This document shows, piece after piece, positions 8,290 to 15,318 of a DNA stretch of 25,679 nucleotides (position 1 is its first letter; every line of letters begins with the position of its first letter). This DNA comes from a virus. The stretch lies in the IMG/VR virus record IMGVR_UViG_3300031525_000033, positions 1 to 25,679 of that record; one strand, given 5' to 3'. The notes below the pieces were generated by a model. The model saw only the letters and a program-made list of their open reading frames with translations, did not search any database and was not told the DNA's origin. Both the position numbers and the translations under genes were made by a program.

Positions 8290-8978
8290 CACGTCCGCCA
8301 GTACGAACTAATCACAGGCGATACGAAAAACTGAGCCGTCTCCACGTTTTGGTCTGCGAAGATGTTGTACGCCTCATCGGCCATGCCCTTCAGGGCGGTG
8401 GCCAGGGTCGGATTCCAGATGATCGCGAGGCGAGCTGCCAGCGCAAAGGCGTATGCCTCCAGGGCGTAGTACGGGATTTGGACCTGCGTGGCGCCCTGAA
8501 GCACCGAGTCCTGGATCTGCAGCATTCGGTAATAGTTGAACGACGCCTGATTTCCGTCCGGGACCTGCCACAGGGTGACAGTCGGCGACAGCAGGCGGTC
8601 GAACCAATAGACCGTTGGAAATCCCTGCTGCTGCGGATTGGGATAGGTAGCATACTCGGACCGGCTGATCGGCAGCAGGATGCGATTGTTGGTCGGGAAA
8701 TCCGTGTTGGTGACCACATAGCCATCCAGCATCGCCACCGTATTGGCCAGAACGCTGTAGGTGGATTGTCCCTGGATCAGCGGAACGGTCTGCAGGTCCA
8801 CGGCCCACAGGTTGACGCCCTGAGCGCTCCAGCGTGAATTGATCATGTTCGCCGCCATCCGGGCAGAGAACAGATGTTCTTGGGTTATGGCTGTCGGTCG
8901 CACGCCCGCGATGTGGAACGCGTAGAGCGTGATTTCCCCGAGATTCGGGTTGAAGGCGAAAGTTCCAGAGGTCGACAT
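8289..8978 (-). CDS. P22 gp4-like tail accessory / head completion protein
   Basis: 229 aa. The N-terminus FNPNLGEITLYAFHIAGVRP, followed by EHLFSARMAANMINSRWSAQGVNLWAVDL, and the later motifs LPISRSEYATYPN, PTVYWFDRLLSPTVTLW and QVQIPYYALEAYAFALAARLAIIW match the family usually annotated as P22-type tail accessory factor. In P22, gp4 binds below the portal, extends the channel and recruits gp10. Strong Shine-Dalgarno GGAGG lies about 8 nt before the ATG. It precedes the zinc-ribbon, adaptor-like and gp10-like genes, in agreement with the P22 order gp4 then gp10. P22 gp4 also has muramidase activity; I see no clear catalytic motif for that here. Confidence 0.75.
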   Translation of the reverse strand: MSTSGTFAFNPNLGEITLYAFHIAGVRPTAITQEHLFSARMAANMINSRWSAQGVNLWAVDLQTVPLIQGQSTYSVLANTVAMLDGYVVTNTDFPTNNRILLPISRSEYATYPNPQQQGFPTVYWFDRLLSPTVTLWQVPDGNQASFNYYRMLQIQDSVLQGATQVQIPYYALEAYAFALAARLAIIWNPTLATALKGMADEAYNIFADQNVETAQFFVSPVISSYWRT

Positions 8979-8991
8979 TCCTGACCTCCGA

Positions 8992-9327
8992 TCAGTAGGG
9001 AACCGCGCTGTTTTGTGAAACGGTCATGCGCACCGATCCAGTTCCTGCCGTCACGTTTACGCTGATGAAGGTAGGAACGAAATTATACCAGGTCTGAGCC
9101 GTTGCGGTCGCATTCACCAGCCCAACGTCGGGGCAGTTGACCCAGGTCATGGAACCCTGCGCGATCGGGCTGACAGGGTCATTAGGATCATCGAAGCTCT
9201 GCTGAACCGTATAGGTCGCCGTTCCGGTCACGACGCACTGAACGCCCACCTGAGATCCGGCCCATGAGTCGAGCCGGATCAGGGTTGAGCGACCAACGCC
9301 CGTTTGCGTCGTGGTCCTGGGTTGCAT
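8992..9327 (-). CDS. Small beta-rich virion protein, hypothetical
   Basis: 111 aa. After a basic start (MQPRTTTQTGVGRS) it is almost all beta-prone: LDSWAGSQVGVQCVVTGTATYTVQQSF, then SMTWVNCPDVGL and a C-terminal strand pair FISVNVTAGTGSVRMTVSQNS. Short proteins of this pattern (strand, Asp-Pro-rich loop, then paired strands) are common in podovirus head-tail gene clusters and are annotated as hypothetical structural proteins. It lies between the His/Lys-rich protein and the gp4-like gene, 13 nt before the latter. No catalytic motif is seen. Confidence 0.75.
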   Translation of the reverse strand: MQPRTTTQTGVGRSTLIRLDSWAGSQVGVQCVVTGTATYTVQQSFDDPNDPVSPIAQGSMTWVNCPDVGLVNATATAQTWYNFVPTFISVNVTAGTGSVRMTVSQNSAVPY

Positions 9328-9350
9328 GAATGGTTCTCAGGCGATGGAGA

Positions 9351-9824
9351 TCAATCCATCGTCTCCTCTTCAAGCTTGCGGCCTGGAGCAGGCGACCCAT
9401 GACGGGCCGAGGAGAACGGATGGGAGTCGGCGCCGGTACGGCCGCCGGACTTCCGCGGCATCCGGCCCGCGTGATGCTTGGCCAACTCGCCATGCATGTG
9501 GACTTCCTTGACGTGAGACTTCAGCTTGCCGCCGCTCTTGCGTTCGGCGCGCTTGGGCTCCTTCAGCTTGCCTTCGTGGTCCACATGGTGAACCCGAACG
9601 CCGCCGCCCTTCTTGCGCTCACGGCGGGTCTTTCCGCCATGCTTGCGCTCCTCGGCTTCCGCGTCGATCTTGCGGTTGTTGGTGCGGGATTCCGGCTTGT
9701 CGCGCAGATCCTCTTCGGCCTCGTTCACTCCGCCGGTGTTGCGCATCTTGCGGTGACCGGGATGAACGCCATGCTCGGCATGATGCATCTCATGCTCGCC
9801 GTGGTGCTTGGAGTGCTCTTTCAT
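9351..9824 (-). CDS. His/Lys-rich basic protein sharing a motif with the 15.3-16.3 kb gene
   Basis: 157 aa, extremely polar: a His-rich N-terminus (MKEHSKHHGEHEMHHAEHG), then many Lys/Arg-Gly-Gly elements (ERKHGGKTRR, RKKGGGVRV, ERKSGGKLKS). Residues about 116-131 read LAKHHAGRMPRKSGGR, nearly identical to a segment of the basic protein at 15319-16338. Shine-Dalgarno GAGGT is 8 nt upstream of ATG. There are no hydrophobic segments, so the protein is probably disordered or folds only on binding nucleic acid, metal or capsid. It follows the 409-aa structural gene and is likely virion-linked. A long antisense frame over this gene is a composition artefact. No family is recognised. Confidence 0.8.
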   Translation of the reverse strand: MKEHSKHHGEHEMHHAEHGVHPGHRKMRNTGGVNEAEEDLRDKPESRTNNRKIDAEAEERKHGGKTRRERKKGGGVRVHHVDHEGKLKEPKRAERKSGGKLKSHVKEVHMHGELAKHHAGRMPRKSGGRTGADSHPFSSARHGSPAPGRKLEEETMD

Positions 9825-9839
9825 GGGTCAGTACCTCAA

Positions 9840-11069
9840 TCAGGTCTGCGCTACGCCGAAGAGGCCGGCGACAGAGCCGATATTGTAGAGCGGCGGGGAC
9901 TGGGTGACGACGAAGCGGTTCGCCCCAATGGAGGGCGTGTTGGTGTAGGTTCCGCGCACATCGCCCGTGGTCGTGGTCGACGGCGTGGTGACAGCGGACA
10001 CATATCCCGTCGCCGAAACGATCGGAACCGGATTCAGGGACGCAGCATAATAGATCAGCACATCGCCAAACGTGTCTGACCGAAGCGGGAGGCCGAAAAT
10101 GTTGGTGGTTCCGACGCTGAAGGTCACGGCCTGGGTGCCCGAGGGAGTGACCGAAGCGATGTACTTGAACGCCTTCTTTCCGTTCACCGCCGTTCCGCCG
10201 GTCGACCCCGTGGTGAGCGGGATGACTTCGGTCATCGGCACGCCGTAGATGTCATATCCAGACACCGTGAAGGTGATCGAGGCGGACGGCGCGGCGGAAA
10301 CCGGGGTGATCGACACGGCGCGAGCAGATAGCGCCTGCGGGTTCCACATCTGGATCGTACCAGACGATCCGAACGGTAGGCGGCAGGCGGCCACGGCATC
10401 AGTACCGGCCACAGTCGAGCCCTGAGAGCCCGTGATGGTGATCGGCGCACCAGAGGTTCCAGCGGCGAACGGTGCGCCGCTGACGGTGTAGACGCCAGTG
10501 AACCCAGTTCCAGAGGCGGTCGTTCCGATCGCCGGGCCATAGCCAGTGACGGTCGTTCCAGCCGGAATGCCCGTTCCGGCAAGAGTCATGCCGACCACGA
10601 TCGGAAGCACCGTCGTCGAGGTGGTGATGATCAGAAGATTGCCAGCGACGCCACTCGTGCCGTTGGAGACGTAGCCACTCACCGAAGTGTAAGCGTCTAG
10701 GGCCAACAGGCCAGTGACGTTGACGCCCGTATTGGAGTTGGTGGCGCTGATCCCTACGGCCACGCCAGTCGTGGCAGAGCTAGCCGAGACCAAGGTAACC
10801 GGCGTTCCGCCCGTTGTGGCCGCAGCGGCAGAAATGGCCACGCCAGAAGCGGCAGGCGGCGTGATATTCAGGGTAGTGATCGCGGTCGTTCCCAGCCAAC
10901 CACAGGTGGCCGCGCCAAAGTCCTGGCCCGGATCGTAGTTGAACGGCATCCGGGGGTCCATGATCCCCTGCCCAGAGAAGAACAGGGACGGACCCGCTTC
11001 CGGATTGTAATCTGCGTATTGCGCCTGCCCGAAACTTACGTAGGGGCCAGCATTTGCCGTGATGGTCAT
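9840..11069 (-). CDS. Thr/Gly-rich structural protein downstream of major capsid gene
   Basis: 409 aa. The N-terminus (YVSFGQAQYADYNPEAGPSLF, then MDPRMPFNYDPGQDFG) and C-terminus (LYNIGSVAGLFGVAQT) look conserved, while residues about 70-220 are a low-complexity Thr/Gly/Ala/Val region. That region includes a beta module VVGMTLAGTGIPAGTTVTG (158-176), then GTGFTGVYTVSG (187-198), a pattern seen in many phage structural proteins. A second domain (about 250-395) has ITFTVSGYDIYGVPMTEVI, FGLPLRSDTFGDVLIYYAA and TTGDVRGTYT. It starts 20 nt after the capsid gene, so a decoration or capsid-stabilising role is plausible. Function is inferred from position only. Confidence 0.75.
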   Translation of the reverse strand: MTITANAGPYVSFGQAQYADYNPEAGPSLFFSGQGIMDPRMPFNYDPGQDFGAATCGWLGTTAITTLNITPPAASGVAISAAAATTGGTPVTLVSASSATTGVAVGISATNSNTGVNVTGLLALDAYTSVSGYVSNGTSGVAGNLLIITTSTTVLPIVVGMTLAGTGIPAGTTVTGYGPAIGTTASGTGFTGVYTVSGAPFAAGTSGAPITITGSQGSTVAGTDAVAACRLPFGSSGTIQMWNPQALSARAVSITPVSAAPSASITFTVSGYDIYGVPMTEVIPLTTGSTGGTAVNGKKAFKYIASVTPSGTQAVTFSVGTTNIFGLPLRSDTFGDVLIYYAASLNPVPIVSATGYVSAVTTPSTTTTGDVRGTYTNTPSIGANRFVVTQSPPLYNIGSVAGLFGVAQT

Positions 11070-11089
11070 GTGCTAGTTATCCCTGAGCA

Positions 11090-12004
11090 TTACGAAGTCG
11101 GGAACGAGCCCCAGGTAGCGCGGGGATTGTAGTAGCTAAAGCTATACCGCTCGTAACCCTTCACCAACAGATTGTCGGTCACGAAGTCAACCTGCATATC
11201 CGTTTCGAACTTGATGCGGCTCATATACGACAGGCCGTCGATATTGGTGAGCATGAACCAGGCGAACGGCGAGGTCAGGAAGTCGTTGACCATATAGCCT
11301 TCGGGGAGGCCGCCACCCGTCGAGTGAATCGCGTTCACGTCGTTGTCGGCGGTTCCGGGGCGGAGCTCGGTCTTGGTCAGGCGGATCGCGACCGGCTCAA
11401 GCTGCGGCGGAACGATCAGCTTGCGGCCACGGGCGAAGATCTTCAGGCCAGCCTGATCCCGGAAGTTGGTCCGGATGGAGATCATGCCATTCAGCATGGT
11501 CGCCTCGTTGAGGTCGACCTGCGTGGTTGGGGTGTTGGCGTAAGTGTTTCCATCAATCGGGTGTGCAGTCGAATATAGCGCAACGCCGTCTCCACCGACG
11601 TTCGGGTTGTAGACCGTTCCCGTATTGAAGACGTTGGCGGCAAAGATCTCTTTGGTCTGATGGAATGATTCGATCAGGCCTAGGTTCGAAGGGTGGAACT
11701 GGGTCTTATAAAGGTTGTCGTCGATGGCCTTGCGGGTGATCGCATAGCCAAGGGCCAGTTCCATATGCTCTTGGTTCCACAGCCAACGCTCACCAGCGTT
11801 GTTGTCGAACTGGGTCTGTCCGCCCTCAGTCTTTAGCTGAGCCAGCCCCAAGTAGCGCATCTCAGCTGTGCGCTCCAGAGCCATCTTGGAGTCGTGCTTG
11901 GTGAAGATCTTATCCCATTGCGATGGGATCATCTCATATTTTCCCTCGACCCCACGAAGTCCGGGGAGGAGGAGATCTCGAATTGCCGAAAGGTTAACAG
12001 CCAT
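11090..12004 (-). CDS. Major capsid protein (HK97-fold, Mu gpT-like)
   Basis: 304 aa. The N-terminus (AIRDLLLPGLRGVEGKYEMIPSQWDKIF) resembles coat proteins with an N-arm and no cleaved delta domain. Central GLKIFARGRKLIVPPQLEPVA and TELRPGTADNDVNAIHS, and C-terminal DMQVDFVTDNLLVKGYERY and YYNPRATWGSF, fit the Mu gpT-like branch of HK97-fold major capsid proteins. GGGGGA lies 7 nt before ATG, a good start for a highly expressed gene. It is the second gene after the strong promoter at 12718-12745. The fold is inferred from sequence pattern and from its place after the scaffold gene and next to another structural gene. Confidence 0.85.
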   Translation of the reverse strand: MAVNLSAIRDLLLPGLRGVEGKYEMIPSQWDKIFTKHDSKMALERTAEMRYLGLAQLKTEGGQTQFDNNAGERWLWNQEHMELALGYAITRKAIDDNLYKTQFHPSNLGLIESFHQTKEIFAANVFNTGTVYNPNVGGDGVALYSTAHPIDGNTYANTPTTQVDLNEATMLNGMISIRTNFRDQAGLKIFARGRKLIVPPQLEPVAIRLTKTELRPGTADNDVNAIHSTGGGLPEGYMVNDFLTSPFAWFMLTNIDGLSYMSRIKFETDMQVDFVTDNLLVKGYERYSFSYYNPRATWGSFPTS

Positions 12005-12020
12005 TGTTCAATCCCCCGGC

Positions 12021-12617
12021 TTAATTCTGAGCCGTGAGGCTCTTGGTCTCGACGTTGTTGAACGCCACGACAGCTTGCGCGAAAGCGCCGGTTGCCGTGC
12101 CGTTCGCACCCGGAGGGGCGGTCAGCAGCGAGACGATGCGGAATGGAAGGGTCGCGGTGGTCGCCGTCGATCCCCCGGTGATGTAGGCGCCCGAGATGCC
12201 GTTGGCGGTGTTGCCGGTTCCGTAGGCGAACTGGACATTCAAGCCGACAGAGGCGGCGGTCAGGCCGGTCGCATCCGACTGCACCAGGAATTGGGCGTTC
12301 GGATCGTTGATGTAGTAGAGGGTGACGGAATTGGTCGAGGCGACGTCCGTACCGGGCCAGTAATGGTTCCAGACGGTGCGGCCCTGAGATTGCGACAGAT
12401 AGTGGCAACCGACGAAGATGCCTGCGATCACGCCAGTACCAGGGCCGGGACCAGTAGTAGCGCCAGCCAAGGTTCCATCGCTCAGGCGGAACAGCGGGTC
12501 GCCAAAGAAGATGGCGGCGGTGTTGTAGTCGCCAGTCCCTTCAATCTGTTCGTAGGTCGGCGATGAGCCGGTTCCGCTACGTTGTTGGAAGCCAAACGGC
12601 GCGAACGTATTCGCCAC
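12021..12617 (-). CDS. Coat-associated structural protein, hypothetical
   Basis: 198 aa from a GTG start, supported by GGAGAG 7 nt upstream. It begins MANTFAPFGFQQRSGTGSSPTYEQ and contains AIFFGDPLFRLSDG, VIAGIFVGCHYLSQSQGRTVWNHYWPG and YINDPNAQFLVQ, all beta-rich. Proteins of this pattern recur immediately before the major capsid gene in podoviruses with Mu-like coats; decoration or accessory capsid roles have been suggested, but I know of no certain function. It is the first gene after the promoter, with an untranslated leader of about 95 nt, and ends 16 nt before the capsid ATG. Confidence 0.8.
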   Translation of the reverse strand: MANTFAPFGFQQRSGTGSSPTYEQIEGTGDYNTAAIFFGDPLFRLSDGTLAGATTGPGPGTGVIAGIFVGCHYLSQSQGRTVWNHYWPGTDVASTNSVTLYYINDPNAQFLVQSDATGLTAASVGLNVQFAYGTGNTANGISGAYITGGSTATTATLPFRIVSLLTAPPGANGTATGAFAQAVVAFNNVETKSLTAQN

Positions 12618-12685
12618 GACGGGTCTCTCCGTAGAAGGAAAGCCATCGTCGAGCGCCGGGCCGACTGAGACTTGGATTAGGCGAA

Positions 12686-12705
12686 GCGCTCACGCCGGGG
12701 AGCGC
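12686..12705 (-). other. GC-rich stem-loop in the capsid transcript leader
   Basis: Six-base perfect stem GCGCTC / GAGCGC with an 8-nt loop. It lies just downstream of the predicted transcription start and upstream of the GTG of the coat-associated gene. There is no T-tract after the stem on the minus strand, so it does not look like an intrinsic terminator. A 5' hairpin that stabilises the capsid mRNA is plausible but not shown. Confidence 0.4.
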
Positions 12706-12717
12706 CTATTGATTGAG

Positions 12718-12745
12718 GCTATATGTAGTATGTGGATATTGTCAA
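12718..12745 (-). promoter_or_regulatory. Sigma70-like promoter for the capsid genes
   Basis: On the minus strand a perfect -35 box TTGACA (12740-12745) is followed, after 16 nt, by TATAGC (12718-12723), four of six matches to the -10 consensus. Transcription would begin near 12711 and enter the coat-associated and major capsid genes. The -35 box overlaps the TGA stop of the 204-aa upstream gene. This is one of the few clear gaps between genes in the window, which supports a real regulatory site. The match is strong by eye; no experimental start is known. Confidence 0.65.
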
Positions 12746-13356
12746 GTCACACTATCTGAGGGGATCTCCATCGGAGTCCACTCCTTCTTGACCTTCACGT
12801 TCGGACGCCGATTGCCGTCAACCCGATCAAAGGTATTGGCCGGCGCATTGCCGAGCTGTTCTTCCTTTATGCGGACCTGATCGCGAGCCTTCTTTCGCTC
12901 CAAGGCGATGATACGATCGGTCACAGCCTGGGGCCGCTCCATCAGCACCATGCCATCCCGCTCGATGACCTCTCCCTTCCAGTCCTTCGGCATGAACGAG
13001 GCATGTCGGGACGCTGGAACCGGCTCCCAGCCCATCCGAGCTAGTCCAACCTGATAGGACGGGTCTTCCTTGCCGTAGACGGTGTTGCGCTTCCACTCGT
13101 AGGACCATCCCTCCGGAATGGAGTCAGGATCGATGAAGTATTTGTCAGTTCCGGCCTCATAGTCGTCGAGCGATCCATGCTCCATCAACTGCGCGGTACG
13201 AGCGGCGGCGCGGGCCAGCGGATCATCAGCGTTGCGGATCGGATCGCGAACGCTCTCAGCGCGGATTTCAGGGCGAAGGTCGGATCTGGATTCCACGATG
13301 GGTTCCTCAGTGTGAATGCGGCGGGTATAGGCGCGCTTGGGCTTCTGGTCGGTCAA
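12742..13356 (-). CDS. Hypothetical protein between scaffold and coat genes
   Basis: 204 aa from a TTG start. The TTG overlaps the scaffold stop as TTGA and has an excellent GGGAGG 5 nt upstream, which decides the start. Sequence: a basic N-terminus (QKPKRAYTRRIHTEE), an acidic/helical region with RAAARTAQLMEHGS, a middle with YFIDPDSIPEGWSYEWKRNTVYG, and a charged helical C-terminus (IIALERKKARDQVRIKEEQLG). I see no catalytic motif. The position directly between scaffold and coat genes suggests an assembly or minor virion role. Proteins with the Pro-Glu-Gly-Trp-x-Tyr-x-Trp-Lys core are common in phage capsid gene clusters but are unnamed. Confidence 0.8.
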   Translation of the reverse strand: MTDQKPKRAYTRRIHTEEPIVESRSDLRPEIRAESVRDPIRNADDPLARAAARTAQLMEHGSLDDYEAGTDKYFIDPDSIPEGWSYEWKRNTVYGKEDPSYQVGLARMGWEPVPASRHASFMPKDWKGEVIERDGMVLMERPQAVTDRIIALERKKARDQVRIKEEQLGNAPANTFDRVDGNRRPNVKVKKEWTPMEIPSDSVT

Positions 13357-14237
13357 TTCAGCCTCCCTTCCGCTTTGAGGGCAATCTTGTTCTTGGCGTA
13401 GTCCACATAGGACATACCCATCATGTCCGCCATCTCCCGCTCATCACGAGTCAGGGTGACAGTGCGTGGCTTTTCCCCGCTATTGCTGGGTCCTGACCGG
13501 CTAGGCGGGGCGGCCGAAGGTTGGATCTGTCGGCGAGGAGCTTCCTCGTTCACCACCACATCATCGCCATTGGTTCGGATGCCAAGGATATCTTCAACCC
13601 GCTTGAAATAATCATCGGAGTCCACCGGATGACCATCCGTCAGGGCAAGTTCATGCGCCGCGATCATGCGCCGGTTCTTGGTCGGATCGCGCACGAACTC
13701 GGGATGCTGGCGAATCCACGATCCAGACCGAGGCGACAGCGAGTTGGCGAATCGCTCCACCACATCAGTCTCAGCGGGCGCCTGCTGCTTCGGCATCGAC
13801 TTGGCGCGCTCGATGCCCATCTCTACACTGTGGAGACGAGCCGAGTTTTGGGAAATTTCTGCAAAGATATCGGCCTCAGCACCGACATCGCCATCGGCGC
13901 GAGCCTGAGCCAGTCGAGCCTTAAGCGCCTGCTGGGACGTGGCGATGGCAATCTTGGTGCTCTCAAGTTGCTGGATCGCGCTGTCTTGTGCTTGATTCCT
14001 GGCGTCAGCGACTTGGTGCTCAGCGTCCCGGGCTCGGCTTTCGGCCTGCAGGCGCGCAGCCCGCTCGGCTTCCGCCTCCTGCCTTCCCTTGGCGAGTTGA
14101 GCCTTTAGTTCTTCGATCCCCTCCTCGGGAGTGATTTCTTTGGCGGTGGCCTTAGCCGGAACTCCTTGGCCCTTGGCTTCGGGATCCGGGGCGATGGGGT
14201 CTTCTTCAATGATGATTTCTTCGTCGCGCTCGCTCAT
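13353..14237 (-). CDS. Probable scaffolding protein
   Basis: 294 aa. The N-terminus is strongly acidic (MSERDEEIIIEEDPIAPDPE). Residues about 40-150 are a long Ala/Glu/Gln/Arg heptad-like coiled coil (IEELKAQLAKGRQEAEAERA and onward). The middle has WIRQHPEFVRDPTKNRRM, and the C-terminus is basic (YAKNKIALKAEGRLN). Acidic coiled coil with a short basic C-terminal helix is the usual build of podovirus scaffolds, where the basic end binds the coat. It lies between portal and coat genes, as in P22. The ATG overlaps the upstream TGA as ATGA with only a weak Shine-Dalgarno, so translational coupling is likely. Confidence 0.78.
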   Translation of the reverse strand: MSERDEEIIIEEDPIAPDPEAKGQGVPAKATAKEITPEEGIEELKAQLAKGRQEAEAERAARLQAESRARDAEHQVADARNQAQDSAIQQLESTKIAIATSQQALKARLAQARADGDVGAEADIFAEISQNSARLHSVEMGIERAKSMPKQQAPAETDVVERFANSLSPRSGSWIRQHPEFVRDPTKNRRMIAAHELALTDGHPVDSDDYFKRVEDILGIRTNGDDVVVNEEAPRRQIQPSAAPPSRSGPSNSGEKPRTVTLTRDEREMADMMGMSYVDYAKNKIALKAEGRLN

Positions 14238-14704
14238 GCACTTTTCAACGCCCGTTGGAGCGTTTCCTTCTGCAATTCCAAGGCTCGCTCTTGAAAGCCG
14301 GTAAGATTATGAGGATTTGGTTGCCCAGCGGCCTTCTTCGCGGCAATGGCCCGGTTGGCAGCCTCGTTCATCGCCATGCCGAAATCATATCGCCTAGCTA
14401 GGCGCTCATTGAGGATTTGCGCCTCAGTTGTCTGGTAGTCCAGATGAGCAGAAAGGGAATCCCAGATCGCATCCACCTCTCGCTTGGCGACACGACGAGT
14501 TTCTACAACATCGAATCCATGCGACTTGGCCATGTGAGAGATGCTAGCCACAGTGGCTACGTCAGCCAATTTCTTCACGAGCCGCCAGAATGTCACGGAC
14601 ACGACATCTGACAGCTTGCATTTTGGCGACAATCCATCTTCGAACGCCGCGCGTCGCGCGTTGCATCGCTCACACCGAGAACGATATTGGAATAGGTGTT
14701 CCAT
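14234..14704 (-). CDS. Hypothetical protein with N-terminal Cys motif
   Basis: 156 aa from the ATG at 14704, which overlaps the GroES-like stop as TGATG and has AGGTG 5 nt upstream. The N-terminus holds CERCNARR (Cys11, Cys14) and Cys29 in PKCKL, perhaps a small metal site, although only three cysteines are seen there. The rest is helical and charged, with VVETRRVAKREVDAIWDSLSAHL, ILNERLARRYDFGMAMNEA and a C-terminal helix ERALELQKETLQRALKSA. It lies just upstream of the scaffold gene and is translationally coupled to it. No family is recognised; an assembly or regulatory role is possible. Confidence 0.75.
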   Translation of the reverse strand: MEHLFQYRSRCERCNARRAAFEDGLSPKCKLSDVVSVTFWRLVKKLADVATVASISHMAKSHGFDVVETRRVAKREVDAIWDSLSAHLDYQTTEAQILNERLARRYDFGMAMNEAANRAIAAKKAAGQPNPHNLTGFQERALELQKETLQRALKSA

Positions 14705-15117
14705 CACCACACCTGATCCGGATGTTCGATGCGCATGCGGATATCCGCGTCCCGCACCATGCGACAGAGCTTCTTGTTGACGGTCACGGCCCAGCCCTCA
14801 GAGGCCCGGAACACAACCCAATCTCCAACCGAGAAATGGTGAGGCCGATCCCAGGCGCGCCAGCCATTGACTTCCTCGTCCCAGTCTTCCTTGCAGGCCA
14901 GTTCGCCCATCTTGACGACCATGCCGACCTTGCCCTGGGACTTGTCCTCATCTCGGACCTGATCGGTCAGGAAGATGCCGCCCTTGGTCTGAGCCGGGCG
15001 CTCATAGATTGCCACGAGGATGTCGTTGTTGAGCACCTCGACATCGGAGATATCTCCAATCGCTTCCCAAAGAACCTCGGCAGGGTCCTTTTCGTGCAGC
15101 ATTACCATTGCCGGCAT
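14704..15117 (-). CDS. GroES-like co-chaperonin (Cpn10 family)
   Basis: 137 aa. The GroES fold is visible in order: LNNDILVAIYERP (about 29-41) for the first strands, the mobile loop QTKGGIFLTDQV (43-54), QGKVGMVVKMG (61-71), FSVGDWVVFR (95-104), and the C-terminal VRDADIRMRIE (121-131). The loop keeps Gly-Gly-Ile-hydrophobic-Leu, the part GroES uses to bind GroEL. An insert of about 25 residues (72-95, Trp/Asp-rich) lies before the GDWVVF strand, and a 25-residue N-terminal extension is also present; host GroES is about 97 aa. In T4, gp31 replaces GroES for coat folding, so a like role is plausible here beside the scaffold and coat genes. Strong Shine-Dalgarno GGAGAAG precedes ATG. Confidence 0.82.
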   Translation of the reverse strand: MPAMVMLHEKDPAEVLWEAIGDISDVEVLNNDILVAIYERPAQTKGGIFLTDQVRDEDKSQGKVGMVVKMGELACKEDWDEEVNGWRAWDRPHHFSVGDWVVFRASEGWAVTVNKKLCRMVRDADIRMRIEHPDQVW

Positions 15118-15118
15118 A

Positions 15119-15316
15119 TCAGCGCTTCTCCATGTCCGAACGGACCTCGTTGCAAAGTGTGTCGATCATTTCCAGACCTCGAATGAAACCGGACAGCTCC
15201 TTGTAGGCGACGAAATCGCTCAGATTTCCAGTTATCATGTCCTGAGCCACGCCATGGATGCGCTCGGTGACTTTCTTCCGGATTTCACTCTCGAACAGGT
15301 CGTTATAGGTAGCCAT
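15119..15316 (-). CDS. Small helical protein, hypothetical
   Basis: 65 aa from ATG at 15316. A TTG at 15322 overlapping the upstream stop (TTGA) has better Shine-Dalgarno spacing and would add two residues. The protein is charged and helical: YNDLFESEIRKKVTERIHG, then DFVAYKELSGFIRGLEMIDTL and a C-terminus EVRSDMEKR. The pattern of a short helix pair with a Tyr-Lys-Glu-Leu turn resembles small phage proteins encoded beside capsid genes, whose role is unknown to me. It ends 1 nt before the GroES-like ATG and is probably co-translated with it. Confidence 0.72.
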   Translation of the reverse strand: MATYNDLFESEIRKKVTERIHGVAQDMITGNLSDFVAYKELSGFIRGLEMIDTLCNEVRSDMEKR

Positions 15317-15318
15317 GG

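Noticed and set aside
9330-10079. 249-aa plus-strand ORF with hydrophobic stretches that looks like a membrane protein
   Set aside because: It is the antisense of the Lys/His-rich and Thr/Gly-rich genes. Reverse complements of Lys/Glu/His codons read as Leu/Phe/Val, which mimics membrane segments.
12686-12705. Intrinsic terminator
   Set aside because: No T-run follows the stem on the transcribed strand, and it lies downstream of a promoter and upstream of the genes that promoter would serve.
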